A stretch of 64,000 nucleotides of DNA from CAYNFR01 sp964396595 (GCA_964396595.1 CAYNFR010000017.1:3221-67220); one strand, 5' to 3'; positions 23,401-32,732 are shown, counted from the stretch's first letter. Notes: generated from the sequence alone by a model not told the origin. Numbers and translations: made by a program.

Positions 23401-25055
23401 AGCAGTGTAAATGTCCCCGTCAATCTCGTTCTCTCCCGGCCGTCATTGAGTACTATCGCATAGGTGTATACGCCTGACATATGCGTACCGGAGTCCGCGC
23501 TGCTCGGCCAGCGGTGGGAGTCATCTAGAGCGATGCGATTTTCTACATGATGAATTAATGAGCCCCATCTATCATAAATTGATAATTGCTCTATCAATAC
23601 TTGACTAGGAAAATTGGTGGCTACACCAAATGTATTGTTCTGTTCACTATTACGCAGGACTGCATTGGGGATATAATATCGGGTAGTGCTCAAACAGTTG
23701 ACAGCCATAGCACAATCAGGATCGTCACAATCGATCAGACCATCTCCATCATTTTCAATACCGTCATTGCAGATCTCAGAAGGGGTGGGGCAATCAACAC
23801 CAGCTGTCAGCACTATGGGATTTTGTTCTGGTATTCCCACACAGCCTGTTACTCTATTGAGAAGCCTGATGGTATAAGAACCTATACCAAGATTATCAAA
23901 ATCTCCCTCTCTAGAATAGCTAGTTCCTCCATCGATACTAAATGACACAGAATCAATTAAGCTCAACATCATAATGCTCCCATCCATAAGATCAGGACAC
24001 GCTGATGGATTAATCGGCATCACTTGACTTAAGCTAGGTTGACATCCGGGATCGTCACAGTCTATCAATCCATCTCCATCATTATCGATACCATCCATAC
24101 AATTCTCCGGACCGAACTCTGAACAATCCGGCATTGTCAATGTAACAGGCGTCCTAAAAGCGCATGACATTACTCCATTTTTAACAACAACAATATTATA
24201 CCCTCCAGGTGATAATCCAATGAAGCTGCTGTCTGACTGAAAACTAACACCATCGTCTATACTGAATATCAAATCTTGTCCGAAGTTGATTATTTCGATC
24301 CGCCCCATATTGTCAATACATGTAGGAGATATCACACGTATCGGCAAAACACCCGTGCCACACCCCGGATCATCACAGTCTGCTAATCCATCTTCATTAT
24401 TATCAATAGCATCAGTACATAGATCTTCCGTATTTTCTTGCAACACAAAACAACTGGTTCGCGTACGATTGGGGACGATATCTTCAACTATATTCTCAAT
24501 AACGTCCAGCCGATCAGTTCGCGTTATATATGCCTGCACAATATTGGGCGGCGTAGCCAAGGCCATACTTAAGAGATCATTTGAAAAATTGAAACTCGCG
24601 CATGTGGCGGGGCTCTGTATATCATCAAATAGAATGTCAAAACAAAGTCTAGCCGTAGAAAACCACGCGCCCGTAGTATCTATTAAAATTCCCTCGTCTC
24701 TGGCATTAAGTGAAATTCTTAATAGAGCTAATCTGTCCTGATAAGGCAAAACAATAGGTGGTGGTATAGGAGTAGAAGCGACTATATGTAATTCACTAAA
24801 ATCATAGATTACTCGATCAAGCAAGAGTTCTGATTCTCTAAAAAGCAAAGCCGTGGCATCATAAAAAATGGCAAAATTGTAATCTGCTAATATCCATTCA
24901 GCTTGAGAAGCATTCGACAATTGAAGATCATAACACGCTATTCTTGCTGTCGTATCTATGTTGGAAAGGGACATTCTCACATTGTACGCAGGCTGCGCGT
25001 ATACAATGCCTTGATAAAAGAGAAAAAATACAATTATTAACCCGAAACACTTCAT
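23397..25055 (-). CDS. Exported T9SS type B-sorted repeat protein
   Basis: A 552-residue secreted or surface protein of unknown role. It has a signal peptide (residues 1-20, ending VYA), then a two-Cys beta domain (about 22-190; CYDLQL...FAIFYDATALLF...ARLCFDILF) shared with three proteins at 41.9-44.3 kb. Three units of the form C-x-D-G-I-D-N-D-G-D-G-L-x-D-C-D-D-P-x-C (Asp-rich, probably Ca-binding and disulfide-bonded) alternate with beta segments. The C-terminus (YYIPNAVLRN ... LSIYDRWGSLIHHVEN ... YTYAIVLNDGRERTRLTGTFTLL) is the gliding-motility-type CTD used for type IX secretion and surface attachment. It ends inside the hemA stop. Confidence 0.83.
   Translation of the reverse strand: MKCFGLIIVFFLFYQGIVYAQPAYNVRMSLSNIDTTARIACYDLQLSNASQAEWILADYNFAIFYDATALLFRESELLLDRVIYDFSELHIVASTPIPPPIVLPYQDRLALLRISLNARDEGILIDTTGAWFSTARLCFDILFDDIQSPATCASFNFSNDLLSMALATPPNIVQAYITRTDRLDVIENIVEDIVPNRTRTSCFVLQENTEDLCTDAIDNNEDGLADCDDPGCGTGVLPIRVISPTCIDNMGRIEIINFGQDLIFSIDDGVSFQSDSSFIGLSPGGYNIVVVKNGVMSCAFRTPVTLTMPDCSEFGPENCMDGIDNDGDGLIDCDDPGCQPSLSQVMPINPSACPDLMDGSIMMLSLIDSVSFSIDGGTSYSREGDFDNLGIGSYTIRLLNRVTGCVGIPEQNPIVLTAGVDCPTPSEICNDGIENDGDGLIDCDDPDCAMAVNCLSTTRYYIPNAVLRNSEQNNTFGVATNFPSQVLIEQLSIYDRWGSLIHHVENRIALDDSHRWPSSADSGTHMSGVYTYAIVLNDGRERTRLTGTFTLL
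23706..24430 (-). repeat. Three coding repeats in the T9SS-sorted protein
   Basis: Copies of about 70 bases lie near 23706-23777, 24037-24110 and 24359-24430, encoding variants of the Asp-rich unit (CNDGIENDGDGLIDCDDPDC and relatives). Spacing is about 320-330 bases, so one Asp-rich unit plus one beta segment makes a module. They are protein repeats, not a CRISPR array. Confidence 0.8.
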
Positions 25056-25181
25056 CCACCGTGCATTGAATGATATATCTAACCTTTTAGCAAATAGGAA
25101 TATTGCTCAAACGAGGTTCTAAAAAGGGTCGTAAATTCTCAAACTAGCAGAATAGATTGTGCCGCGAATTACTTATCGTAC

Positions 25182-25682
25182 TCACTTTTTAAGGATGTAA
25201 TTATCTATCCCGTTATTTTTTAATTCTGTTGAAACCGATCTGGCCGCACTTTGTGTGCTATATCTTCCCGCGAGTACAGTGTGGTATTGGCTCAAGTCAA
25301 ATATTACCTTTTCTGCTCCATTATAGCCTCTAGAATTAAGCTTCTTTAACATGGCGTCTGCATTGTCTTCTAACAAGTAATTGCCTGCCACCACCAGATA
25401 GGGGCCTCTGGCAGTTGAATACTGTGAATCCGTGGCGGAGCTAGTGGACGTTCCCGCACTATATGTAGATGCGGTAGAGGAAGCTCCTTCTTCATCGGAG
25501 AAACTATATCCTCCTCCTTCCTCCTCCTCCGGAGCGTACTTGTCCGACACATCATTTAACTCATCATATATGTCTGTATTCTTTGTCTTTTTATCGCCAC
25601 ATGATTGATACAATACAGAAGATGAAAGAAACGCGCCTACTAGTGCCAGACTTAGTACAAAAGTGATTATTGGCTTTTTCAT
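25182..25682 (-). CDS. SPOR-domain lipoprotein
   Basis: A 166-residue envelope protein with a hydrophobic leader (MKKPIITFVLSLALVGAFLSSS) and a Cys in LYQSCGDKK that may be a lipobox, although Gln-Ser before the Cys is not ideal. A low-complexity Glu/Gly/Ser/Thr linker (about 45-92) leads to a C-terminal SPOR domain (about 93-166; YLVVAGNYLLEDNADAMLKKL...YHTVLAGRYSTQSAA). SPOR domains bind denuded glycan strands of septal peptidoglycan, so a division or wall-remodelling role is inferred. It stands alone. The flanking 25683-25912 gap (230 bases) shows no feature. Confidence 0.8.
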   Translation of the reverse strand: MKKPIITFVLSLALVGAFLSSSVLYQSCGDKKTKNTDIYDELNDVSDKYAPEEEEGGGYSFSDEEGASSTASTYSAGTSTSSATDSQYSTARGPYLVVAGNYLLEDNADAMLKKLNSRGYNGAEKVIFDLSQYHTVLAGRYSTQSAARSVSTELKNNGIDNYILKK

Positions 25683-25912
25683 GCTAAAGAGTTTTTAATA
25701 CGTACATAACTTTAAAGGTACTAGTATCTTATTGAATTAATTCACTGTATTCCCCTGTTAATTTTCAGTACGCACTTTGCATCCTAAATGCATTTATCCT
25801 CCAAATATATACATATTAATCAAATATTTAATACGACATGTGCTAAAAGACCACATTTCCTTAGAAACGTAACTTTTGAACACTCATCTAATATTAGTGG
25901 ACTATATCCTTT

Positions 25913-27802
25913 TTAATACGCTCGTTCATTTTTATTCTCAACCCAGTAGATGAACGCTTTATTTACGACCCTTACTCCTCCTGGTGTGGGATAATTGCCG
26001 GAAAAGTACCAATCTCCTTTATGCTCAGGGCAAGCGACGTGTAAGTCATCGAGTGTTTGAAAAATTATCTTTACTTCACATTGAAGCGATCTAGGGCATA
26101 GCATCTCGCTAATTCTGTCTGAAATACGTTCGTAGGAATAATGCTCATATAATGTTTTTACAACATTTTTACTGTCCAATAAGCCATCAGCTTCTAGTTG
26201 CTTCGCCGTATGATATGCCTCGTTTATCAGTTCTTCCTTTCCTTCTTCGCGTAGCAAGTTGATTAAAGCATCGAAGGCCACGAACTCTCCCATCTTTGAC
26301 ATGTCAATTCCATAGCAATCCGGATATCTGATCTGTGGGGCAGATGAAAGCACGATAATCTTTTTGGGATATAGTCGACTGATGATTTCCAGAATACTAT
26401 CTCTGAGGGTCGCGCCACGTACGATGCTGTCATCTATTACGACTACTGTATCCTTTTCGTCTTCTACTATTCCATAAGTAACATCATAGACATGGGATAT
26501 CATATCACCACGTGAGGAGTCATCTGCGATGAATGTGCGAAGTTTTTCATCTTTGATTGTCAATTTTTCAAACCTCGGTACAGGAGAGAGAATTCGCTCA
26601 ATCTCTTCAGCACTTGGATTCTGAATTGACGCTATCTGTCTGGCCTTCTCTTTATTAACCCATTCGTTTACTCCCTCCATCAGACCATAGAACGCTACTT
26701 CGGCCGTATTCGGAATAAAACTAAACACCGTGTTTTTAATATCATAATTGACTTCCTTCAATACTGTCGGAGCCAATAGCTTACCGAGCAGTTTTCGCTC
26801 ACGATAGATATCCTTATCCGTTCCTCTGGAGAAATAAATTCTCTCGAAGCTACATGGGCTTTTTTCGCTAGCGTCCTTAAAGGGGACGATACATATATCA
26901 TTATTCTTTTTGACAATCAATACCTGACTAGGCTCTAGCTCTTTGACATCTTCGACTGCTACGTCAAATGCCGTCTGTATCGCCGGTCTTTCAGATGCCA
27001 TAACGACCACCTCATCATCTATATAGTAGAATGCCGGTCGTATACCTGCCGGATCCCTGAGAACAAATGCATCACCATGACCAACCATGCCTGCCATGAC
27101 ATATCCACCATCAAACTTTCTACATGCTCTCTGCAGGATTCTCTGGATATCGAGATTCTCTTCTATCAATCGGTTAATGATAGGGACATCCGCTATCTCC
27201 GCCTTAAACCAGTGATAAAGTTTCTCGACTTCATCGTCAAGAAAGTGACCAAGCTTCTCGAGTACGGTGACGGTATCGCTTCGCTCCTTCGGATATTGAC
27301 CCAGTTCAACAAGTTCACCAAATAGTTCATCAACATTGGTCATATTAAAGTTCCCTGCCAGTACGAGATTGCGACTGATCCAGTTATTCTGTCGCAAGAA
27401 TGGATGACAAGTCTCAATGGTATTGGAACCATGAGTGCCATAACGCAAGTGACCTAATAACAACTCTCCTACATATGGCTTATTAGTCTTTAACCAATCG
27501 ACATCCTTTAACTCGTCGGGTGTACAATCATTAAAATGATCAAAGACACCGACAAATAAATCTTTTAAGTATTGCGGCCCGGTCGTGCGCTTCCGGCTTA
27601 TATAGCGGGAGCCCGGCGGCATGTCTATCTTTATGGTAGCCATCCCCGCTCCATCTTGGCCTCTATTACGCTGTTTCTGAAGTAAAATCTGAAGCTTGTT
27701 GACTCCATAAAGCGCTGTCCCGTACTTCTCCAGATAATACGCTAAAGGTTTGCGTAATCGAATCAGAGCCAATCCACATTCGTGCTTTATCGAATCACTC
27801 AT
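25913..27802 (-). CDS. purF: Amidophosphoribosyltransferase (long PurF type)
   Basis: First committed step of purine synthesis: glutamine plus PRPP to phosphoribosylamine. The class II amidotransferase domain begins MSDSIKHECGLALI; Cys9 is the expected nucleophile after removal of an eight-residue propeptide. The PRPP-binding phosphoribosyltransferase motif VVVIDDSIVRGATLRDS is intact, as is the SERPAIQTAF segment of the glutaminase half. At 629 residues it is about 120 longer than E. coli PurF; the extra material is inserted around residues 40-75 and 340-420 and at the C-terminus. A long PurF of this size occurs widely in Bacteroidota. A second standard PurF may exist elsewhere in the genome. 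Confidence 0.88.
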   Translation of the reverse strand: MSDSIKHECGLALIRLRKPLAYYLEKYGTALYGVNKLQILLQKQRNRGQDGAGMATIKIDMPPGSRYISRKRTTGPQYLKDLFVGVFDHFNDCTPDELKDVDWLKTNKPYVGELLLGHLRYGTHGSNTIETCHPFLRQNNWISRNLVLAGNFNMTNVDELFGELVELGQYPKERSDTVTVLEKLGHFLDDEVEKLYHWFKAEIADVPIINRLIEENLDIQRILQRACRKFDGGYVMAGMVGHGDAFVLRDPAGIRPAFYYIDDEVVVMASERPAIQTAFDVAVEDVKELEPSQVLIVKKNNDICIVPFKDASEKSPCSFERIYFSRGTDKDIYRERKLLGKLLAPTVLKEVNYDIKNTVFSFIPNTAEVAFYGLMEGVNEWVNKEKARQIASIQNPSAEEIERILSPVPRFEKLTIKDEKLRTFIADDSSRGDMISHVYDVTYGIVEDEKDTVVVIDDSIVRGATLRDSILEIISRLYPKKIIVLSSAPQIRYPDCYGIDMSKMGEFVAFDALINLLREEGKEELINEAYHTAKQLEADGLLDSKNVVKTLYEHYSYERISDRISEMLCPRSLQCEVKIIFQTLDDLHVACPEHKGDWYFSGNYPTPGGVRVVNKAFIYWVENKNERAY

Positions 27803-27896
27803 ATTGATGCTAAGGTAATATTAATCACAAGTGTACTCAGTATAAAAACGTCCAGGTATTCGCACTCAAAAATCATACTCTACATCATTTCTTATC

Positions 27897-28466
27897 CTAT
27901 TGTCTTTCTTGCCAAAGTTGAATTATGGATTCATCCACTTCAGGTACAAAAACAGCTAAGCTTTCTGGGTCGTACTTTTTAAGATCAAGAAGAAACCATT
28001 CTGTATCTCCATACTTAATAGCAAGTACAAATCCATTTTCATTTACCTTTAATTCATTGTTTTGATATTGGGTAGTGTATTGGATCAATGATTGTTCAGC
28101 TTTGTCACTATGGACAACCGGAGCCAGTTCGACTAGATGAAGGGTGACTAAGCTCAATCCTATCTCCTTATACATATTCCACTCGCCGACAATATCCTTT
28201 TTAATGAAATCATCGTCTCCCATGAGCCTTAGGACAGATGGGGGTGTCATGTCTATGATCGCTTGGACATCTTCTGTCATCATCGCACGGACATAATCAT
28301 TGAACACCGCTGACAACTGCTGATTACTCGGCTGTCCTATTATGGTATTCTGGATGATGAGTATAGCCATGAATACGAGTACTGCCGGTACGCCACATAA
28401 AGAAGAAAAAGCCCATCTCATACGAGATAGGCTTCGAGTCATTTGCTGACCGATATTATTTTTCAT
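27897..28466 (-). CDS. Membrane-anchored protein of unknown function
   Basis: A 189-residue protein. Residues 1-25 are basic, 26-45 form a single membrane helix (VPAVLVFMAILIIQNTII), and the rest is a soluble domain of about 140 residues with an alpha-then-beta pattern (FNDYVRAMMTEDVQAIIDMTPPSVLRLMG, then several beta strands ending in GDTEWFLLDLKKYDPESL). This pattern resembles NTF2/SnoaL-like periplasmic proteins, but I cannot name the family. It starts 6 bases after... the OmpH gene at 28472-28984 on the same strand, so it is probably co-transcribed with the two Skp-like chaperones. Confidence 0.6.
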   Translation of the reverse strand: MKNNIGQQMTRSLSRMRWAFSSLCGVPAVLVFMAILIIQNTIIGQPSNQQLSAVFNDYVRAMMTEDVQAIIDMTPPSVLRLMGDDDFIKKDIVGEWNMYKEIGLSLVTLHLVELAPVVHSDKAEQSLIQYTTQYQNNELKVNENGFVLAIKYGDTEWFLLDLKKYDPESLAVFVPEVDESIIQLWQERQ

Positions 28467-28471
28467 TAAGA

Positions 28472-28984
28472 TTATTTAATGACAATTTTCGCTCTTACCT
28501 TGTCACTTACATCAGAAGATTTGTCGGCATAAAGAATTATACCCATACTTTCATCAAATATATACGAGTAGCCCTCTGCCACTGCAACGTCATCAATTGC
28601 TTTTTGAATGGCGTCTCTGATTGGTTTAAGAAGTGATTCAGATTTAGCTCTGAGCTTATCCTGCGCATCTTGTTGAAATTTCGCGATGTTAAGCTCTTCT
28701 TGTTTAAGAGACTGAGCTTCTACCTCCAGCTGCTTTGGGGAAATTTCTCCTTGAGCTTGCTTACGTTCAAGAGCTTGATACTTTGTTTGCAATGCCACGA
28801 TTCTATCCTGCCCTTGCTTCTCTAGTTGTTTTTGCATTGACTCAAGCTCTGAGTTTGCCTCTTTTACTTGCGGTATAGATTGAATAATCTGTTGTGCATT
28901 GATATAGCCAAATTTCTGCGCGTTTACAGTGCCGGTCGCTAAGAAACCAAGGGCTACGAAAATTAGAAATGTGTACTTGTTCAT
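28472..28984 (-). CDS. OmpH/Skp-family periplasmic chaperone
   Basis: A 170-residue exported protein: signal peptide (residues 1-22, ending VNA), the OmpH hallmark KFGYINAQQIIQSIPQVKEA, a long coiled coil (about 40-120) and a C-terminal sheet (VAEGYSYIFDESMGIILYAD). Skp-family trimers carry unfolded outer-membrane proteins to the BAM complex. It follows a paralogue of identical length at 29060-29572; the pair is the usual Bacteroidota arrangement, although bamA is not in the window. It has its own near-perfect promoter at 29020-29049. Confidence 0.92.
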   Translation of the reverse strand: MNKYTFLIFVALGFLATGTVNAQKFGYINAQQIIQSIPQVKEANSELESMQKQLEKQGQDRIVALQTKYQALERKQAQGEISPKQLEVEAQSLKQEELNIAKFQQDAQDKLRAKSESLLKPIRDAIQKAIDDVAVAEGYSYIFDESMGIILYADKSSDVSDKVRAKIVIK

Positions 28985-29019
28985 TTATTGGATTGTTAAG
29001 TCTTTGATCTAAAAGTGTG

Positions 29020-29049
29020 CAAATATAATTTATTAAATTATTGAAGCAA
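29020..29049 (-). promoter_or_regulatory. Promoter of the downstream OmpH gene
   Basis: On the minus strand TTG (29049-29047), a 19-bp spacer, then TATATTTG (29027-29020): an exact match to the Bacteroidota housekeeping promoter TTG-N19-TAnnTTTG. The start codon is 36 bases further on. Confidence 0.6.
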
Positions 29050-29059
29050 ATGTTGCTTG

Positions 29060-29572
29060 TTATTGAGAAGCAAGACGTCTTTTAATTAAGTCGGTCTTGT
29101 CATATTCGGGATTGGCAAATAATATACCCGCGCTACCCGCCTTGTCGAAAATCAAGTCATAGCCCCTATCGCGAGCAAAAGTTTCCATGGCGGCAAAAAC
29201 TCTTTCCTGGATCGGATTAATCAACTCTCTCCTTTTTAAGAACAATTCTCCCTCGGGTCCAAATTTACGGCGCTGAAGCTCTCGCACTATGCGCTCTTTT
29301 TGGACGATTTCTTCTTCTCGCTGAGCACGAGCCTCATCGCTCAGTAGTACTTGCTCCGCTTGAAACTTATTGTAGAGACTCTTGATTTTGTCATACTCTT
29401 CGGCAATCTCCTGATTCCATTGAGCCGCCAGGCGATCTAATTCTGCTTGAGCGTTTTTGTAGCTTGACATGTCTTCAAGCACCGCATTCAAATCGATGAC
29501 CGCTATCTTTTGCGCATCTAAATTGAACATAAATAATGTCTGTAGGACGAATAAGAAAAGTAACTTTTTCAT
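29060..29572 (-). CDS. OmpH/Skp-family periplasmic chaperone
   Basis: A 170-residue paralogue of the downstream gene: signal peptide (residues 1-20, ending LDA), start of the mature part QKIAVIDLNAVLEDMSSYKNAQ, a charged coiled coil (about 40-125) and a C-terminal strand pair (RGYDLIFDKAGSAGILFANPEYD). Same chaperone role expected. The gene lies behind a weaker promoter match (TTG-N20-TACTTTTA, 29626-29596). The upstream gap 29573-29765 separates it from the permease gene and holds nothing else I can support. Confidence 0.92.
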   Translation of the reverse strand: MKKLLFLFVLQTLFMFNLDAQKIAVIDLNAVLEDMSSYKNAQAELDRLAAQWNQEIAEEYDKIKSLYNKFQAEQVLLSDEARAQREEEIVQKERIVRELQRRKFGPEGELFLKRRELINPIQERVFAAMETFARDRGYDLIFDKAGSAGILFANPEYDKTDLIKRRLASQ

Positions 29573-29765
29573 CTTGTTGTGTTTTATAATTCATGTAAAA
29601 GTAGGATTCTTTATGATTACTCCCAAGGGACTAAGAACCCATTCGTCATAATAACTCCATGAAAGGCTGTTTTGGAACAGTTTCGAATCTTTTTAACGAT
29701 TCTTTAATCTTATTCCGAGGGCTTTTAAGAATTTATTGAAGGTCTTGTAGCATAAGACGCTACTA

Positions 29766-31007
29766 TTATTCGTAGCGAAGAGACTCTATAGGGTCAAGAC
29801 GTGCTGCCTTCAATGCTGGATACAATCCACTAATCAAACCGACTATTAAACAAACAAAAAAGGCTAGCATAATCCATGCCCAGGGTATAAAAAAACTTGT
29901 CTTCACCAAAATACTAACTCCGAAGCCGGCTATGATGCCTAAGATGACTCCCACAATACCGCCCATCTGCGTAATCACTACTGCCTCTGTGAGAAATTGA
30001 ATCAAGATATTCTTCCGCTTAGCCCCCAAAGCTTTGGAAACACCTATTTCTCTTGTGCGCTCTGTCACGGATACCAACATGATATTCATTAGCCCTATAC
30101 TTGCACCTAGCAGAGTCATCAGCGCGATAGCAATCGTTCCCAATCTCAGATTACGCGTCATGTCTTTAAGCGTATTCATGACACTGTCGCTCTTGACCAA
30201 CTCAAAATCATTTTCTTCGCCGATTCTGAGACTACGGATATTACGCATTACAGGTATTGCTTCGGCCATTGCTTGTTCAATATCGAGAGGATTGGCAATA
30301 GAAACTAAAACATTGTAATTTTTCCTAGGGAAGCCATAAAGATCTTTAGCTTTTGTAACCGGGATAAAAACACGTCTGTCTTCTCCCCCACCGAATGAGC
30401 TGCCTTTACTCTCAAGCACCCCGATCACACGGTACTTCTCTGTATTGACGGAGATGTCCTTTCCTATCGCCTTTTCCGGCGAATTATTAAACAATTGTTT
30501 TACAATATCCATCCCGAGGATTACCTTGTTAGCTCGGTCATTAACCTCCGTGAAGGTGAAGTTTCTGCCCGCTGATATATTGTAGCTGGATACATCAAAA
30601 TAATTTTCATCAATACCTCTGACGACTACGTTGGGATTAGTCTTATTCTTATCAAACTTAACTTCTGCTGTATTGATGGCAAAAGCCTCAACACTAACCT
30701 TGGGCACTCCATAGTTATACTTTTCTTTGAATTCTAAAGCCTGACTAAATATCAATGGTTCTGCCGTCTTAGAGGACTGATTGTTGGATCGGCTTTGAAA
30801 CTCTTCTCTCAGCGGCCTCACTGTAAAGGAATTGGCGCCCAATCTGTTAAAACTACTATTCATAGAAAACAATACCGCATCAATTGCTGTCAGAATACCC
30901 ACTAGACAAGTGATGCCCACCGCAATGATCATCAAGGTCAGAGATGTTCTAAGAAAGTTAGACTTTAGTGCCTTGAAGGCCATTTTTATATTTTCAATCA
31001 GATTCAA
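29766..31007 (-). CDS. MacB/FtsX-type ABC transporter permease
   Basis: A 413-residue membrane protein with the MacB_PCD plus FtsX layout: helix 1 (about 20-45), a large periplasmic domain (about 50-270), and three helices near 290-315, 340-365 and 375-395, ending LYPALKAARLDPIESLRYE, the family's C-terminal signature. Such permeases export lipoproteins, peptides or drugs by mechanotransmission and need a MacB-type ATPase, which is not adjacent. The family's usual N-terminus (N-L-x-E-N-I-x-x-A-x-x-x-L) matches from a TTG codon at 31007, with an in-frame stop two codons upstream, so a true TTG start is likely; the next ATG is 30983. Confidence 0.9.
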   Translation of the reverse strand: MNLIENIKMAFKALKSNFLRTSLTLMIIAVGITCLVGILTAIDAVLFSMNSSFNRLGANSFTVRPLREEFQSRSNNQSSKTAEPLIFSQALEFKEKYNYGVPKVSVEAFAINTAEVKFDKNKTNPNVVVRGIDENYFDVSSYNISAGRNFTFTEVNDRANKVILGMDIVKQLFNNSPEKAIGKDISVNTEKYRVIGVLESKGSSFGGGEDRRVFIPVTKAKDLYGFPRKNYNVLVSIANPLDIEQAMAEAIPVMRNIRSLRIGEENDFELVKSDSVMNTLKDMTRNLRLGTIAIALMTLLGASIGLMNIMLVSVTERTREIGVSKALGAKRKNILIQFLTEAVVITQMGGIVGVILGIIAGFGVSILVKTSFFIPWAWIMLAFFVCLIVGLISGLYPALKAARLDPIESLRYE

Positions 31008-31110
31008 GCGTCAGTGTATTTTATGAAAGCTGTGTCAAGTTAGTCGGCCATTTTTATTTACACGCTTAAGATAGACAGAGGGGTGGTTTTTTTAGATGAA
31101 TGAGATCCTT

Positions 31111-31905
31111 TTAATAAAAATTCGCTTTGACTATGCGCAATATCTCGTCATGAATATGACCGTTCGTTGCGATTAAACTACCGCCGAATAGATAATTCTC
31201 CCCCCCATCAAAGTCCGATATTATGCCACCAGCCTCTTCTAATATAAGCGCTCCGGCTGCCACATCCCACGCATTGAGCGTTGTCTCGTAATAACAGTCA
31301 AACCTGCCTGCTGCAAGAAAGGCCAGATCCAATGCCGCTGCACCCATCCTTCGCAATCCACGCGCATGGCGCATAAAATACCCCAATGTTCTTATCAATG
31401 GTGCCACATCTTTTACTTTGTAAGGAAATCCGGTGGCAATCAACGCGTTCTCAATGACAGCCGTATTGCTGGTATAAATTGGTTTATGATTCATATAAGC
31501 ACCGCCCCCCTTGCTTGCCCAGAATATCTCTCCGGAGACTACTGACATTACCACACCACTCACCAATGTCGATCCCTCCTTGAGCCCCACACTTATGGCA
31601 AAGTGAGGAATGTTGTGTAAGAAATTACTCGTGCCATCAAGAGGGTCAATGATCCAGGTGTAGGCTGCATTGTGATCGTTTTTAACGGTATCTTCTTCTG
31701 TGATAAATCCAGCAGCAGGGATTAATTTCTTTAATTCTGCTACTAGGCTTTTTTCCGCCTCCTTGTCTACATAGGAAACTAAACTGTTGCGCTCTTTTAC
31801 CTCTATTTGTGATGCACTGACGCTTCCCAGTTCGTTATTGATAAACTTCCCTACTTCCTTGACTATATCAACAGTAGCCAATGTAATGAACTGATGGTCA
31901 ATCAT
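31111..31905 (-). CDS. Inositol monophosphatase family protein
   Basis: A 264-residue Mg-dependent phosphatase. The metal and substrate loops are GFITEEDT (Glu ligand), WIIDPLDGTSNFLHNIP (Asp ligands of the IMPase signature) and NAWDVAAGALILEEAGG. It hydrolyses inositol phosphates or related sugar phosphates; the substrate cannot be told from sequence, and SuhB- or CysQ-like roles remain possible. I start at the ATG at 31905. A longer reading from TTG at 31929 is unlikely, because that TTG is the end of TATCTTTG (31934-31927), a -7 promoter box. It is divergent from trmB. Confidence 0.9.
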   Translation of the reverse strand: MIDHQFITLATVDIVKEVGKFINNELGSVSASQIEVKERNSLVSYVDKEAEKSLVAELKKLIPAAGFITEEDTVKNDHNAAYTWIIDPLDGTSNFLHNIPHFAISVGLKEGSTLVSGVVMSVVSGEIFWASKGGGAYMNHKPIYTSNTAVIENALIATGFPYKVKDVAPLIRTLGYFMRHARGLRRMGAAALDLAFLAAGRFDCYYETTLNAWDVAAGALILEEAGGIISDFDGGENYLFGGSLIATNGHIHDEILRIVKANFY

Positions 31906-31926
31906 CTGATGTATATACCTTGTTAA

Positions 31927-31934
31927 CAAAGATA
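31927..31934 (-). promoter_or_regulatory. -7 box of the inositol-phosphatase gene
   Basis: TATCTTTG on the minus strand matches TAnnTTTG, 22 bases before the ATG at 31905. No TTG is found at the usual -33 distance, so only the -7 half is supported. Confidence 0.42.
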
Positions 31935-32009
31935 GGCTGTTACAACACTAAACATCTAGAATCCGGCTCTTTAATTTAACTAGAGATGATAGGCTAAAGC
32001 CAATTTTAA

Positions 32010-32732
32010 ATGATCTTTACCCCCGATTATGGAAATATAAATCCTGTGAGCAAACGTCGTAAACTCGAAAAATTTGAGGCGCTACATAGCGACCCGCGTA
32101 TATTAGAAATGACAGAACCCAATAGTTCTACGCTGATGCGCACCCACAATGAATACCTTAAACTAGAAGGTCGCTGGCGTGAAGAGGTTTTCAATAATAA
32201 CAATCCGCTATGTGTGGAATTGGCCTGCGGTCGTGGAGAATATACGATTGCATTAGCCCGAAAAAACCCACATATAAACTACATCGGTGTGGACATAAAA
32301 GGAGCAAGAATCCATCAAGGAGCATTTAAAGCCCAAGAACTAGGATTGTCCAATGTAGCCTTTCTTAGAATTCGTATTGAACAGATACGTTTGTTTTTCT
32401 CGCCCAATGAGCTGGACGAGATATGGATCACATTTCCCGATCCATTCCCAAATAAGGAAAATCGCCGTATGACATCCCCACTTTTTTTACAACACTATCA
32501 TTCTATCCTTGCAAATAATGGTCTGGTTCATTTCAAAACAGATGATTCCGCACTATTTGAATACACAGTTGACATGACAATACAAAACGATCAATTCAAC
32601 CCTTTATACGTTAATAGAGACATCTACCGATCGCCATTGCTTCATGACAGCCTCCTGATTAAAACCTATTATGAAATACAGCACTTGGCTAGTCAAAAAA
32701 CAATCAAGTACTTGATATTAATGAAAAAATAA
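32010..32732 (+). CDS. trmB: tRNA (guanine-N7-)-methyltransferase
   Basis: Methylates G46 of tRNA using SAM. Of 240 residues, the SAM site is VELACGRGEYTIALAR, followed by YIGVDIKGARIHQGA and the TrmB signature TFPDPFPNKENRRM. The ATG at 32010 gives the longest plausible form; many relatives begin directly at the K-R-R-K-L-x-x-F motif, so the in-frame GTG at 32046 is an alternative start. Stand-alone gene, divergent from the inositol-phosphatase gene and followed by a hairpin terminator. Confidence 0.93.
   Translation: MIFTPDYGNINPVSKRRKLEKFEALHSDPRILEMTEPNSSTLMRTHNEYLKLEGRWREEVFNNNNPLCVELACGRGEYTIALARKNPHINYIGVDIKGARIHQGAFKAQELGLSNVAFLRIRIEQIRLFFSPNELDEIWITFPDPFPNKENRRMTSPLFLQHYHSILANNGLVHFKTDDSALFEYTVDMTIQNDQFNPLYVNRDIYRSPLLHDSLLIKTYYEIQHLASQKTIKYLILMKK

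Noticed and set aside
23706..24430. CRISPR-like periodic repeats
   Set aside because: The repeats are in frame, diverged at silent sites and encode the same Asp-rich protein unit; spacing is about 320 bases.
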